Program-made: the position numbers and the translations under genes
The notes under the pieces: model-generated
The model's database searches: none
Told to the model about the DNA's origin: nothing
What the model saw: only the letters and a program-made list of their open reading frames with translations
Shown: one piece after another, positions 15,372-23,850 of the stretch
Layout of the letters: each line of letters begins with the position of its first letter
Numbering within the stretch: position 1 is the first letter of the stretch
Assembly: GCF_002802905.1 (NCBI RefSeq)
Contig: NZ_PEBK01000007.1
Coordinates: forward strand, 1-48,029
DNA length: 48,029 bases
Source: Bifidobacterium simiarum
GTDB lineage: Bacteria > Actinomycetota > Actinomycetes > Actinomycetales > Bifidobacteriaceae
Direction: 5' to 3'

Positions 15372-16691
15372 TTACTGGGCCAATGGCAGCACGAACGTGA
15401 ACGTACTGCCCTTCTTCGGTGCGCTCCAGACCGACACCGACCCGCGGTGGGTCAGCGCCACATGCTTGACGATCGCCAGGCCCAGACCCACGCCGTCCTT
15501 GGTCCGTCCCGTCTGACCGCTGCCGCGATAGAAGCGCTCGAAGATGCGGGACTGCTCGTCCTTGGCGATGCCGCATCCCTGATCGATCACCCGCACCACC
15601 GCATGACGCCCGTCCTTGGTGGGGGCGACCGCGACGCCGACCGACGCTCTGGCCGGCGAATATTCGATGGCGTTCTGCACCAGTTTGACGAACGCGCCGC
15701 GCAACTGGTCGGCGTCGCCGTTGACCATGATGCCCTCATGCCCCTTGACCACCACACGCACCTGATCGGCCTCGGCCTCCGCGGACACCGTCTTCACGGC
15801 GGCGTTCACCTGTGCGAGCAGGTCGATCCGGTTCTCGTCGTCGGGCACGATCTTGCCCTGGGCCTTGATGAGCAGCAGCAGGTCCGACACCAGATGCCCC
15901 AGATGATCGGCGTACCCGCGCACACGGCTGGCGCCGACCAGAATGCGGTCGATGTCCACCTCGTCGTTCTCGAGGTCACGGCCGAGGATCTCCAGTTCCC
16001 GGGTCGGCTTGAGCAACTGTTCGGTCACGTTCGCCACGAAGTCGTCACGCACCTGCGCGAACCGCTTCTCCTCGCTGACGTCGTTGATCAGCACCACGAC
16101 CATCGTCTTGGACATCTTACCCACCGTCACCTCAAGCCAGTTGGGCCGTGACGCGGACTCGGCGGCGTCCTCCCGCCACGATTCGTCGCCGTGCTCCCGG
16201 ACCTCGGCCTCCTCCATCATCGGGCCGACGAACTGGGCGCACGTCTGGGTCACCACCTCGGCCGACCGCTTGCCGCCGTGCTGGCGGACGTCGTCGATCA
16301 TGCGGGCGATCTCGTCGTTGACGATGCGGTCGTCGGCCACCACGCCGAGCCGATAGGCCACCGGACCGGTGCGCAGCACCTCGCCGTCCTCGTCCACCAC
16401 CACGGAGAGCATCGGGACGAGGGAGAGCAGTCGGATGGTCTCGTAGTCCATCTCGTCGTCGTCCTCGTCGTCATCGTGTTTTCTGCGCGACCGGCGGAAG
16501 GTGAGCACCGCGCGCCAATGCGCGATGCGGTCGGTGTTGATGTATTTCGAGATATACGGGTAGCATGAGTTGTACAACCGAGTGATCAAGGCGAAGATCG
16601 CGATGATGATCATCACCCCGAAAATGGCGAGGATCATCATCGAAGCTGCATCGAGTCTGTCTGTAGGCACGTTACCCATTGTGGCACGCAT
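15372..16691 (-). CDS. SenX3/PhoR-like sensor kinase lacking the phospho-acceptor histidine
   Basis: The product (439 residues from ATG 16691) has one N-terminal membrane helix, an acidic DDDEDDDE stretch, a PAS-like region, a dimerisation helix and a full HATPase domain: N-box LVQNAIEYSP, G1 DQGCGI, F-box IFERFYRG, G2 GVGLGL. The H-box reads FVANVTEQLLKP, where the family has FVANVSHELKTP; Glu (codon 16020-16022) replaces the histidine. No response regulator is adjacent. It is divergent from phoU, as in phosphate-sensing loci. Start is uncertain: GTG 16727 and ATG 16679 are alternatives and none has a good Shine-Dalgarno. Confidence 0.85.
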   Translation of the reverse strand: MRATMGNVPTDRLDAASMMILAIFGVMIIIAIFALITRLYNSCYPYISKYINTDRIAHWRAVLTFRRSRRKHDDDEDDDEMDYETIRLLSLVPMLSVVVDEDGEVLRTGPVAYRLGVVADDRIVNDEIARMIDDVRQHGGKRSAEVVTQTCAQFVGPMMEEAEVREHGDESWREDAAESASRPNWLEVTVGKMSKTMVVVLINDVSEEKRFAQVRDDFVANVTEQLLKPTRELEILGRDLENDEVDIDRILVGASRVRGYADHLGHLVSDLLLLIKAQGKIVPDDENRIDLLAQVNAAVKTVSAEAEADQVRVVVKGHEGIMVNGDADQLRGAFVKLVQNAIEYSPARASVGVAVAPTKDGRHAVVRVIDQGCGIAKDEQSRIFERFYRGSGQTGRTKDGVGLGLAIVKHVALTHRGSVSVWSAPKKGSTFTFVLPLAQ

Positions 16692-16784
16692 CAAAGATGA
16701 ACGTGCAGTGAACAAAGGGATGAACACTCAGACAACTGGGGGTTTACTCTGCGGGTCCGTTTCGGGCCGGATGCCGTCTTCACC

Positions 16785-16790
16785 TAGAAT
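16785..16790 (+). promoter_or_regulatory. Candidate -10 box of phoU
   Basis: TAGAAT lies 42 nt before the phoU ATG, upstream of the GGAAAGG ribosome site at 16816-16822. No convincing -35 is seen at the usual spacing, which would fit activator dependence. Confidence 0.35.
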
Positions 16791-16832
16791 GGGAACGGTT
16801 GCACCCAGACTATATGGAAAGGCAATGAGAAA

Positions 16833-17531
16833 ATGCGCGTTATTTTCAACGAGGAGCTGAAGCAGGTGGCCGACGACCTCGATCGTATGGCGCAGGAGGT
16901 GCGTACGGCGATTCTCGGTGCCGGCAAGGCACTGCTTGAGTCCGATGTTGAGGCAGCTCAGAATGTCATCGACGGCGATCTCGAGATCGACGCCCTGGAA
17001 ACCAGCGTGATCAACCAGTGCGTGCAGCTGCTGGCCAAGCAGGGACCGGTCGCCACCGATCTGCGCGTGGTCGTCTCCACGCTGCGCCTGGCCTCCACCT
17101 TCGAGCGTATGGGCGATCTGGCCCGCCACGTGGCCGAGATCTCCCGCCGCACCTATCCGGAATCCGCGCTGACGCCGGAGACCCGCGGCATCTTCGAGCA
17201 GATGCAGGCGTTCCTGGATAACACCACCCAGAACCTGATCACCGCCCTGTCCACCCGCGACGAGAAGCTCGCCGAGCAGATCATCATCGACGACGACAAG
17301 CTCGACGATCTGCACCACCAGATCTTCGACATCGTCAACGGCGAGAACTGGACCGGCAACACCCAGCAGACCATCGACGTGGTCCTGCTCGGCCGGTTCT
17401 ACGAGCGTTTCGGCGACCACGCCGTGTCCACCGCCCGTCGTCTGGTCTACATCGTCTCCGGCTTCGACCCTTCGAAGGAGCCGAAGGGCAAGGCTGACGC
17501 CGCCAAGGACCCGTACCTGAGCGCCAACTGA
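16833..17531 (+). CDS. phoU: Phosphate signalling / transport regulatory protein PhoU
   Basis: The 232-residue all-helical product has two PhoU repeats, each with the metal-binding E-R-x-G-D motif: ERMGDLARH in the first and ERFGDHAVS in the second. PhoU links the Pst phosphate transporter to the PhoR/SenX3 kinase and represses phosphate-starvation signalling. Here it is divergent from a SenX3/PhoR-like protein without its histidine, and no pst genes are in view. The C-terminal tail is Lys/Ala-rich. GGAAAGG lies about 10 nt before the ATG. Confidence 0.95.
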   Translation: MRVIFNEELKQVADDLDRMAQEVRTAILGAGKALLESDVEAAQNVIDGDLEIDALETSVINQCVQLLAKQGPVATDLRVVVSTLRLASTFERMGDLARHVAEISRRTYPESALTPETRGIFEQMQAFLDNTTQNLITALSTRDEKLAEQIIIDDDKLDDLHHQIFDIVNGENWTGNTQQTIDVVLLGRFYERFGDHAVSTARRLVYIVSGFDPSKEPKGKADAAKDPYLSAN

Positions 17532-17565
17532 TTCCACCGGCTCCGGCCATCTCATCGGTTAAGCG

Positions 17566-17602
17566 AAACCCTCCGCGGGCAGTGCCCGTCGGAGGGTTTT
17601 TC
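17566..17602 (+). terminator. Intrinsic terminator of phoU
   Basis: AAACCCTCCG and CGGAGGGTTT enclose an inner CGGGCA...TGCCCG hairpin and are followed by a T-tract, 35 nt after the stop. Confidence 0.88.
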
Positions 17603-17638
17603 GTATCCGCTGCATACGCACGCTCCGGATATGACAAG

Positions 17639-17726
17639 GGCCGCACCCCGAATGTTCGGGAATGCGGCCCTGTGCAGATCTGACGGATCAGATCTGATCG
17701 GTCAGATCATCTGACCAACCGATCAG
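17639..17726. repeat. Hairpin and nested GATC palindromes between phoU and gpmA 3' ends
   Basis: GGGCCGCA...TGCGGCCC (17639-17671) forms one hairpin. It is followed by the 14-bp palindrome GATCAGATCTGATC (17686-17699), GGTCAGATcATCTGACC (17700-17716), and CTGATCGGT/ACCGATCAG (17694-17702/17718-17726) enclosing it. The cluster lies 40-130 bp after the gpmA stop and probably ends its transcript. Confidence 0.7.
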
Positions 17727-17768
17727 ATCAGCCGGAAGTCATCCGGGAGGATCATCGCGATCGGCGAA

Positions 17769-18506
17769 TCACTTGCCCTGGTTGGCGACGGCGGCGGCAC
17801 CGGCGGCGGCGGCCTCCGGGTCGAGGTACTCGCCACGCGGCTTGATCGGCTTGAAGTTCTCGTCAAGCTCGTAGACCAGCGGGATGGCGGTCGGGATGTT
17901 GACCTTGGCGATCTCCTCTTCGCTCAGGCCGTCAAGCATCTTGACGATGGCGCGAAGGCTGTTGCCGTGGGCGGCGATCAGCACGGTCTTGCCGGACTTG
18001 AGCTCGGGGATGATCTCGGACTCCCAGTACGGGGTCACACGGGCCACGACGTTGGCCAGAGCCTCGGTCTCGGGGACCGGGTCGCCGGCGTAACGCGGGT
18101 CGTTGTTCTGGGAGTACTGATCGTTCGGATCGATCTCGGGCGGCGGGGTGGCGTAGGAACGACGCCACAGCATGAACTTCTCGTCGCCGAACTCCTGACG
18201 GATCTCGGACTTGTTCTTGCCCTGCAGGGCGCCGTAGTGGCGCTCGTTGAGGTGCCAGCTGCGCTTGACCGGGATCCACAGACGATCGGCGGCGTCAAGG
18301 GCGATGTTGGCGGTGTTGATGGCGCGACGCAGCAGGGAGGTGAAGACGATGTCCGGAAGGACGTTCTTCTCCTTGAGCAGCTCGCCACCGCGCTTGGCTT
18401 CGGCTTCGCCCTGCTCGGTCAGCGGGACGTCCACCCAGCCGGTGAACTGATTGGTCTTGTTCCATGCGCTCTGTCCATGACGGAGCAGTACTAGTTTGTA
18501 AGTCAT
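17769..18506 (-). CDS. gpmA: 2,3-bisphosphoglycerate-dependent phosphoglycerate mutase
   Basis: The 245-residue product interconverts 3- and 2-phosphoglycerate in glycolysis. [12 protein letters not shown] carries the phosphohistidine, [13 protein letters not shown] the substrate region, and [14 protein letters not shown] the second histidine; length is normal for GpmA. The start at 18506 follows the family and has TAGACT (18514-18519, minus strand) exactly 7 nt upstream with no Shine-Dalgarno, indicating a leaderless mRNA. Much longer upstream readings overlap unrelated sequence and are rejected. Confidence 0.97.
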   Translation of the reverse strand: MTYKLVLLRHGQSAWNKTNQFTGWVDVPLTEQGEAEAKRGGELLKEKNVLPDIVFTSLLRRAINTANIALDAADRLWIPVKRSWHLNERHYGALQGKNKSEIRQEFGDEKFMLWRRSYATPPPEIDPNDQYSQNNDPRYAGDPVPETEALANVVARVTPYWESEIIPELKSGKTVLIAAHGNSLRAIVKMLDGLSEEEIAKVNIPTAIPLVYELDENFKPIKPRGEYLDPEAAAAGAAAVANQGK

Positions 18507-18661
18507 ACGGCTCAGTCTAGGCGACCGATGGGACGAGCGACAGGGCGGATTCCACGATATTTCAGCCCGTGGAACCGTTCGCTTGCCGTTCGGCGTCCGT
18601 TTGGTCTCCGTTTGCGATCCGTTCGCCCGGCACGTCGGTACGCAGCCGCCGGACCACCCCG

Positions 18662-19885
18662 CTACATCAGGAACGACAGCGTCCAATACTCGGCGGCCAG
18701 CACCAGCGAGGAGATCGTACACAGCGGCAGGGCCGGGCGGAATCGCCGACGATGCACGGCGACGATTGCGGCCGCGCACAGTCCCACGAACACGGCCAGC
18801 AGCACGATCGACGAGTAGTACATGACCGTCTGCGTGTGATACCAGGCCGTGCCGCATGACTCGACGGCATGATTCAGATCGCCGTCCGGGTATGCCACAC
18901 CGCAGTCCGGCCCGAGGGCGACCACCTGCCATGCGTAGCTCGCCCGGAACAACAACAGTGTCATCGCCGCCGCACCGGCCAGTAGCACGTCGAGCAGGAT
19001 CCTGCCGCCGCGCTCCCCCAGCCGCACCGGCCAGGTGCGCTTGCCGTGCCGACGGTCCTCGTCGACGTCACGCAGATTGTTGACGGTGAGCACCGACACG
19101 GCCACCAGCCCCACGGTCACGCCGCCCCAAATGCCAGAGAGCGACACCGTGCCGGTGAGGGCGAACTGCGTACCGATCGTGGCCACCAGACCGAAGAACA
19201 CGAATACCGACACCTCGCCCCAGCCATGATAACCGTAGGGATGGCGGCCGCCCACGTAGAACCATCCGGCCAGCAGACAGGCCACGCCCACGAGGATGAA
19301 CCACCAGTATCCGGTGAGCGCCACGACGCCGAGACCGGCCAGACAGGCCAGCGCCGCGCTCACCCCCGCGGCGATCAACACCGTTCGCGGCGGGACGCCG
19401 GAGGCGACCAGACGGGCCGGGGCCGGGCGCGATGCGTTCGCCGCCGTTCCCCCGCCGGTCTGACTGACTCCGACGGCACGTCCGACCACGCCGGCATTCC
19501 CGATCGTGCCGGCACGTCCGACCACACCGGTACGCCCCTGATCGACGCCGCGCACGCCGTCGGAGTAGTCGTTGGCGAAGTTGACTGCGATCTGGAGGAA
19601 CAGCGCCACCAGTGCGCACAGCACGGATACCGCGACGAACCATCCGACGGAGGTGGAGCAGGCCCCTTGGGTCGAGGAAGCCATCGCACCGTTGACGACC
19701 GAGTTGACGGTACCGTAGGCCTCCGGACGGCCGCCGAACGTCGGGCAGGGCGGATGATCGACGTCCCCGCCCTGCGAATACGAGAAGACGCCCATCCACG
19801 ATCTGGCCACGCCGATCAGCACGGGAGCGAGCGCCAGTGGCAGGGTCTGCGGACGCATGCCGCGAATCCAGGTCGAAATGCTCAT
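18662..19885 (-). CDS. UbiA-superfamily prenyltransferase, MenA-like
   Basis: The 407-residue product has about eight to nine membrane helices and the two Asp-rich motifs of UbiA enzymes: [14 protein letters not shown] and [16 protein letters not shown]. The start [22 protein letters not shown] is typical of 1,4-dihydroxy-2-naphthoate polyprenyltransferase. That enzyme makes demethylmenaquinone in the membrane. The protein is longer than usual, with a repetitive Gly/Val/Arg-rich loop ([12 protein letters not shown]) after the first motif. No other menaquinone gene is nearby, so the substrate is open. TATATT lies 8 nt before the ATG (leaderless type). Confidence 0.82.
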   Translation of the reverse strand: MSISTWIRGMRPQTLPLALAPVLIGVARSWMGVFSYSQGGDVDHPPCPTFGGRPEAYGTVNSVVNGAMASSTQGACSTSVGWFVAVSVLCALVALFLQIAVNFANDYSDGVRGVDQGRTGVVGRAGTIGNAGVVGRAVGVSQTGGGTAANASRPAPARLVASGVPPRTVLIAAGVSAALACLAGLGVVALTGYWWFILVGVACLLAGWFYVGGRHPYGYHGWGEVSVFVFFGLVATIGTQFALTGTVSLSGIWGGVTVGLVAVSVLTVNNLRDVDEDRRHGKRTWPVRLGERGGRILLDVLLAGAAAMTLLLFRASYAWQVVALGPDCGVAYPDGDLNHAVESCGTAWYHTQTVMYYSSIVLLAVFVGLCAAAIVAVHRRRFRPALPLCTISSLVLAAEYWTLSFLM

Positions 19886-19905
19886 GGCACCCGAATATAC
19901 GAAGC

Positions 19906-19962
19906 GGGGCTGCTGTGCGGCCCCGACACGCTTACGGCGTGCGGTATCTGCACAGCAGCCCC
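19906..19962. terminator. Long hairpin upstream of the MenA-like gene
   Basis: GGGGCTGCTGTGC (19906-19918) and GCACAGCAGCCCC (19950-19962) are a perfect 13-bp inverted repeat; the 31-nt loop holds CACGC...GCGTG. There is no T-tract. It lies between the upstream NlpC gene and the MenA-like gene on the same strand. Confidence 0.5.
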
Positions 19963-19973
19963 ACATGGTTTTA

Positions 19974-20039
19974 GGCCGTCCGGCAGTGGCCTATCTGCCG
20001 TCCGGCAGTGGTTTATAGGCCGTCCGGCGTTTTACGCGA
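19974..20039. repeat. Three 22-bp tandem repeats with GCCGTCCGGC core
   Basis: Units start at 19974, 19996 and 20018. Each holds GCCGTCCGG followed by CAGTGG in the first two; the third is decayed. They lie downstream of the NlpC/P60 wall-binding gene. Confidence 0.7.
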
Positions 20040-20090
20040 TGCCGTCCACCCCGCCTTCGCAAGACCATACGGGACGGCATCGCGAGTCGA

Positions 20091-21473
20091 TCAGGAGAAC
20101 GGGCGGGAGACGGCCCACGGCACGCGACCGCCCTTGAAGATGCTGTTGACGCTCACTCGCGGCACGTCGGCCTCGATCACCATATCGTTGCCGAGGTAGA
20201 TCGCCACATGGCCGGGGTAGAAGATCAGATCGCCGCGCTGACGCTGGGACAGCGGCACGCGCGGGAAGCGCTTGTCTCCCGAAAGGTTGTTGGCGTCATG
20301 GCTGTGCCACGGATCGTACCAGTGGTTGTACGGATTGTATTCGGCCATGTTCATGCCGGTGGCGTACAGCGACTGCATCACCAGTCCGGCGCAGTCCACG
20401 CCGACTCCTGGGGCGAGCGCGTAATCCCACACGTACGGCGTGCCCATGTAGTCGTAGGCGCGGCTGATCATCGCCTCGATCGCATCATGGCGGCTGGCGG
20501 TGACGCTGAGCCGCGAGGGCGACGCGTAGTTCCACGGGGCCGGACGGTTGAACGTGACGCTGCGGGAGCTGACCTGGAAGTACTGCGGCTTGTTCTGCCA
20601 GCCGTACTTGTCGGTGGCGCCGTTCTTCGGGTTGAACCAGCGGCGGTACCCGTCGATCATATGGGTGCCGGAAAGCCGGGCGCCGGTGCGCTTGTCGAAG
20701 TAGCAGTACCGGTTGCCGATCTTCTGCCAGCCGGAATGGCGGTATCCGCTGCCGGATTCGAAGTAGTACCAGCTCGCGCCGATCTTCGCCTCGCCGAAGA
20801 CCTTCTTGCCGTTGCGGGGATTGAAGTACATGGTCCGGCCGTTGGCGAGACGGATCCATCCGGTGCGGCGGGCGCCGGTGCGGTTGTCGAGATAGTAGAC
20901 GCCACCGGCGATGCGCTGCTGGCCCTTGAGCGGCACGCCGTTTTCGATGTAGTACCACTGGCCGCCATCCTGCTGCCAGCCCACGGTGGTGGATTCCGAG
21001 CCGCGGCCGGTCGGCGTGTTCGGCTGATCGCTGTTGGTGTGTTCAGTGCTTTCGCTGCCCTTGCCGTATTCCAGTTCGGGTGTGGAGGCCGACGACGATC
21101 CTGACGATTCGGTTCCGGCGGCCGGCGTCTGCGTTGGCTGGGACTGCGTCGACTGAGACTGTGCCGACTGGGACTGCGTCGACTGAGACTGCGACGGTGA
21201 CGACGACTGGGTCTGTGCGGTGTCGGTCTGTGCGGTTTCGGTCTGCGCGGTCTCGGTCTGCGTAGTGTCGGTCTGCGTAGTGTCGTTCTGTGCGGCATTA
21301 CCCTGCGCGGTGTCGGCGAGCGCCGACGGCAGCAGCATCGACAATGCGCACACGGTGATCGCGGAGGCGACCGCCGCCCGTACGGCGGACCTGCCCTTCG
21401 GCCCGCGGTGAGCCCACCGACCGGTCTGGTTCTGGTGATCGTTCTGTGTTCTCATGATTCTCTGTGCTCTCAT
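20091..21473 (-). CDS. Secreted NlpC/P60 hydrolase with choline-binding-type wall repeats
   Basis: The 460-residue product has a signal segment ending near PSALADTAQ, a Gln/Thr/Ser-rich stretch built of NDTTQT/TETAQT and QSQSTQ repeats, four to five aromatic wall-binding repeats (GWQQDGGQWYYIENGVPLKG, TGWIRLANGRTMYF, SWYYFESGSG, GWQKIGNRYCYFDKRTG), then a C-terminal NlpC/P60 domain with Cys in GVDCAGLVMQ and His in PGHVAIYLGN. The repeats resemble those that bind choline or other wall polymers in Gram-positives; the domain cleaves wall peptides. Three in-frame ATGs are clustered (21482, 21473, 21455); AAAGGG spacing favours 21473. Last gene of a three-gene unit. Confidence 0.88.
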   Translation of the reverse strand: MRAQRIMRTQNDHQNQTGRWAHRGPKGRSAVRAAVASAITVCALSMLLPSALADTAQGNAAQNDTTQTDTTQTETAQTETAQTDTAQTQSSSPSQSQSTQSQSAQSQSTQSQPTQTPAAGTESSGSSSASTPELEYGKGSESTEHTNSDQPNTPTGRGSESTTVGWQQDGGQWYYIENGVPLKGQQRIAGGVYYLDNRTGARRTGWIRLANGRTMYFNPRNGKKVFGEAKIGASWYYFESGSGYRHSGWQKIGNRYCYFDKRTGARLSGTHMIDGYRRWFNPKNGATDKYGWQNKPQYFQVSSRSVTFNRPAPWNYASPSRLSVTASRHDAIEAMISRAYDYMGTPYVWDYALAPGVGVDCAGLVMQSLYATGMNMAEYNPYNHWYDPWHSHDANNLSGDKRFPRVPLSQRQRGDLIFYPGHVAIYLGNDMVIEADVPRVSVNSIFKGGRVPWAVSRPFS

Positions 21474-21508
21474 GATTCTCATCCCTTTGGCGCTCACGGA
21501 TCCGGCAA

Positions 21509-22234
21509 TTACCGTCCGGCCGCGAACATCAGCTGCACGCCGACGTTGTCGTTGACCGACCAGGTCATCGTCACGCCGTCCCATGAGGCCGATTGCAGGC
21601 CGTCATTCATGCCGGTGGCCTTGACCCGGTTCAGCACGGACTGCGGCACACGCGTTTCGCGGACCGCGCACTGGTAGGTGCGCTTGTCGGAGTCCTTGCC
21701 GGACATCAGGGTCAGCGTTTTGCCGCCGGACTCGCCTACCAAGGATTCGGTGGCGGTGGAGCCGGTGAAGTTCACATGCGGGTTGCAGGCCTGATCGGCG
21801 TGCTCCAGCAGTTTCGCGCCGGACACTGCGGCGGAGGCGGCTGACGACGATGCGGTGCCGTCGTTCGATGTGGAGGCGCTATCGGCCGTGCTGCCCGCTG
21901 CGGCCGCGTCATCCGTTGCTGCCGCGTTGTCCGCCGCCGAACCGTCCGACGACTGCGAGGTCGTCGATGCCGCGGCACCGGTCGTGCCGGACGGCGTGGC
22001 CGAGGCGGCATGGCCCGCACCGCGCGTGGCGGCGAAGGCGAATCCCATGCCCACGGCGAGCATGATGATCACGGCGGCCGCGATGATCACCGCGAGCAGG
22101 GTGCGCCTGCCCGGTCGGATGGCGGTCTCGCCGGTCGCCACGTTGCCGGTCGCCGTACTGTCGGTCGATGCGATGCCGGGCGCCACGCTGCCTGATGCGC
22201 TACTCGGCACGTTGTTCGGATTCTGGCTGCTCAT
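21509..22234 (-). CDS. Anchored Ser/Ala-rich extracellular protein of unknown function
   Basis: I do not recognise this 241-residue protein. It has a Ser/Thr/Gly-rich cytoplasmic N-terminus, a membrane helix (about 46-70, after PGRRTLL), a long Ala/Ser/Thr/Asp linker, and a folded C-terminal domain of about 95 residues with two cysteines (ADQACNPH, TYQCAVRE) that may form a disulfide. The ATG at 22234 lies 12 nt after the stop of the upstream gene, with GAAGG overlapping that stop region, so the two are co-translated. Position between two surface proteins suggests a wall or polysaccharide-related role. Confidence 0.75.
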   Translation of the reverse strand: MSSQNPNNVPSSASGSVAPGIASTDSTATGNVATGETAIRPGRRTLLAVIIAAAVIIMLAVGMGFAFAATRGAGHAASATPSGTTGAAASTTSQSSDGSAADNAAATDDAAAAGSTADSASTSNDGTASSSAASAAVSGAKLLEHADQACNPHVNFTGSTATESLVGESGGKTLTLMSGKDSDKRTYQCAVRETRVPQSVLNRVKATGMNDGLQSASWDGVTMTWSVNDNVGVQLMFAAGR

Positions 22235-22246
22235 GTCGCTCACCTT

Positions 22247-23659
22247 CTAGTACAGCGAGGTCCACGCGACGTGCTCGCCGCGCCAGCCGGCACGGACCAC
22301 GGCGTTGTATTCGCTGAGGCTGGTGGTGTAGACGTGTTCGCCGCTGTTGCGGTTGTATAGGCGGTAGACGTTGCGCACGCCGGCCTTGGGCACGCGCCAT
22401 GCCACGCCTTCGGCCCTCCAGCCGAGCTTGACCAGATGGTTGCGTTCGGCGAGGTTCATCGTCCACAGATGGTTGCCGTCATGCCGGTTGTACACGCGGT
22501 ACACGGGCGAGCCTCCCCGGCTCACGGCCTTGAACGACACGCCTTCGTAGCGCCAGCCGAGGCGGACGAGCGAGTTCTTCTCGAATGCGCTGGTGGTGTA
22601 GTGGTGCAGGCCGGAACGGCGGTTGTACACGCGGTACACGGGCACGGCCAGCGAGGCGTCCTCGTCGTCGTAGCTGACGGCGAGCCGGGCCGGGGAACCC
22701 TGCGCGTTGACTCCGCGGGCGGTCAGGGCGATGGTGATCGTGGCATTCGCATAGCCGGCGTTGTGGAAGTAGATCCAGTTGGATTCGGTGCCGGCCGCGG
22801 CTCGGCATGCGGCACGGGAGCACAGATCGGCGGTCCGGTTGCCGAGGAAGTAGTCGCCGTAGACGCCCTGTGCGGCGCGGTGGGTCAGCCACGCGCCGAA
22901 TCCGCTGGGGCCGGCCCAGGTCGGACCGCCCTTCTGATCGCCGAGGAAGCCAGCGTAGGTGTAGCTGCCGGAGGTCTCGCCGCCGCCCAGCTGACCGTAG
23001 GCGGAGATCACGAATGAGGGACGGGTGCCGCTCATCGTCTGCGCGCTGGCGATGCGGAACCGTCCGGTGTGACGCGGCGCAAGCGTGACGGTGTAGGTGC
23101 GCACGGTCTGCGTCTGGCGGCTGCCGGACGAGGTGATCAGACCGCCCTGACCGTCGGCCTGATACTGTTCGCGCATGCCGCTGCGGGCGTCGGCCGCGCC
23201 GGCGTCACGCAGGGATCCGAGCTGGCATTGTTCGCTGGCCGTGCAGTTGAAGGCTCCGGCGCCGTGACTCTTCAGGTAGTCGGCGTAGGTGGTGACGCCG
23301 GAGGCGAAATCCTTCACGGCATCCCAGGAGTTGGCGGCCGCGGAAGATCCGCCCTGCACTGACTGGCTGGATTCGCCGGACTGGGTGCCGGTCGCGGCCG
23401 TGATGTCACCGATCGCGTTGCTGGTTTCGGCGCCGGTCGCATCGGACGATCCGACCACGACACCCAACCCCTTCGACGGAAATTCGGAAGCGGTCAGATC
23501 AGACGCCGCGGCGGACGCGGTTCCGACCGTTCCGGTCGTCTCATCGGCCGACGCGATCCCGTTCGGCACCCCGAACGACAACGCCAGCGCGGCCGCACAG
23601 CATACGATGATTCCGCTTGCCACGGGGAAGCGGAGCGAACCCCTCGATATCTCACTCAC
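22247..23659 (-). CDS. Secreted protein with three C-terminal DUF5648 repeats
   Basis: The 470-residue product has a signal peptide (VASGIIVCCAAALALSFG...ASA), an Asp/Ser/Thr-rich region, a module with two cysteines (FNCTASEQCQLG), a beta-rich middle domain I do not recognise, and three DUF5648 repeats of about 40 residues, each of the form VYRVYNRxSGxHxYT...E...LVRLGWRxEGV. I chose GTG 23659 because TATGTT lies 6 nt upstream and CGGACA 18 nt further, giving a leaderless start and a short basic n-region; ATG 23689 is the alternative. First gene of the unit 22247-21509-20091. Confidence 0.8.
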   Translation of the reverse strand: MSEISRGSLRFPVASGIIVCCAAALALSFGVPNGIASADETTGTVGTASAAASDLTASEFPSKGLGVVVGSSDATGAETSNAIGDITAATGTQSGESSQSVQGGSSAAANSWDAVKDFASGVTTYADYLKSHGAGAFNCTASEQCQLGSLRDAGAADARSGMREQYQADGQGGLITSSGSRQTQTVRTYTVTLAPRHTGRFRIASAQTMSGTRPSFVISAYGQLGGGETSGSYTYAGFLGDQKGGPTWAGPSGFGAWLTHRAAQGVYGDYFLGNRTADLCSRAACRAAAGTESNWIYFHNAGYANATITIALTARGVNAQGSPARLAVSYDDEDASLAVPVYRVYNRRSGLHHYTTSAFEKNSLVRLGWRYEGVSFKAVSRGGSPVYRVYNRHDGNHLWTMNLAERNHLVKLGWRAEGVAWRVPKAGVRNVYRLYNRNSGEHVYTTSLSEYNAVVRAGWRGEHVAWTSLY

Positions 23660-23850
23660 ACGCGAAACATACCCCCGACCCGCAGACATTGTCCGGCATG
23701 CGGATGGGGCGGTGGCGGCAGATGCGTTGCGGGACGGAAAGTCTAGAGCGAAAAGAGGAAACCCCGGCCTGGAAAACGGCACTGCCGAAGACGACCAGCA
23801 CGAAGGCTACTACCATGAGCGGCAGAGAAGAACACCATTACGAAGGAGTC

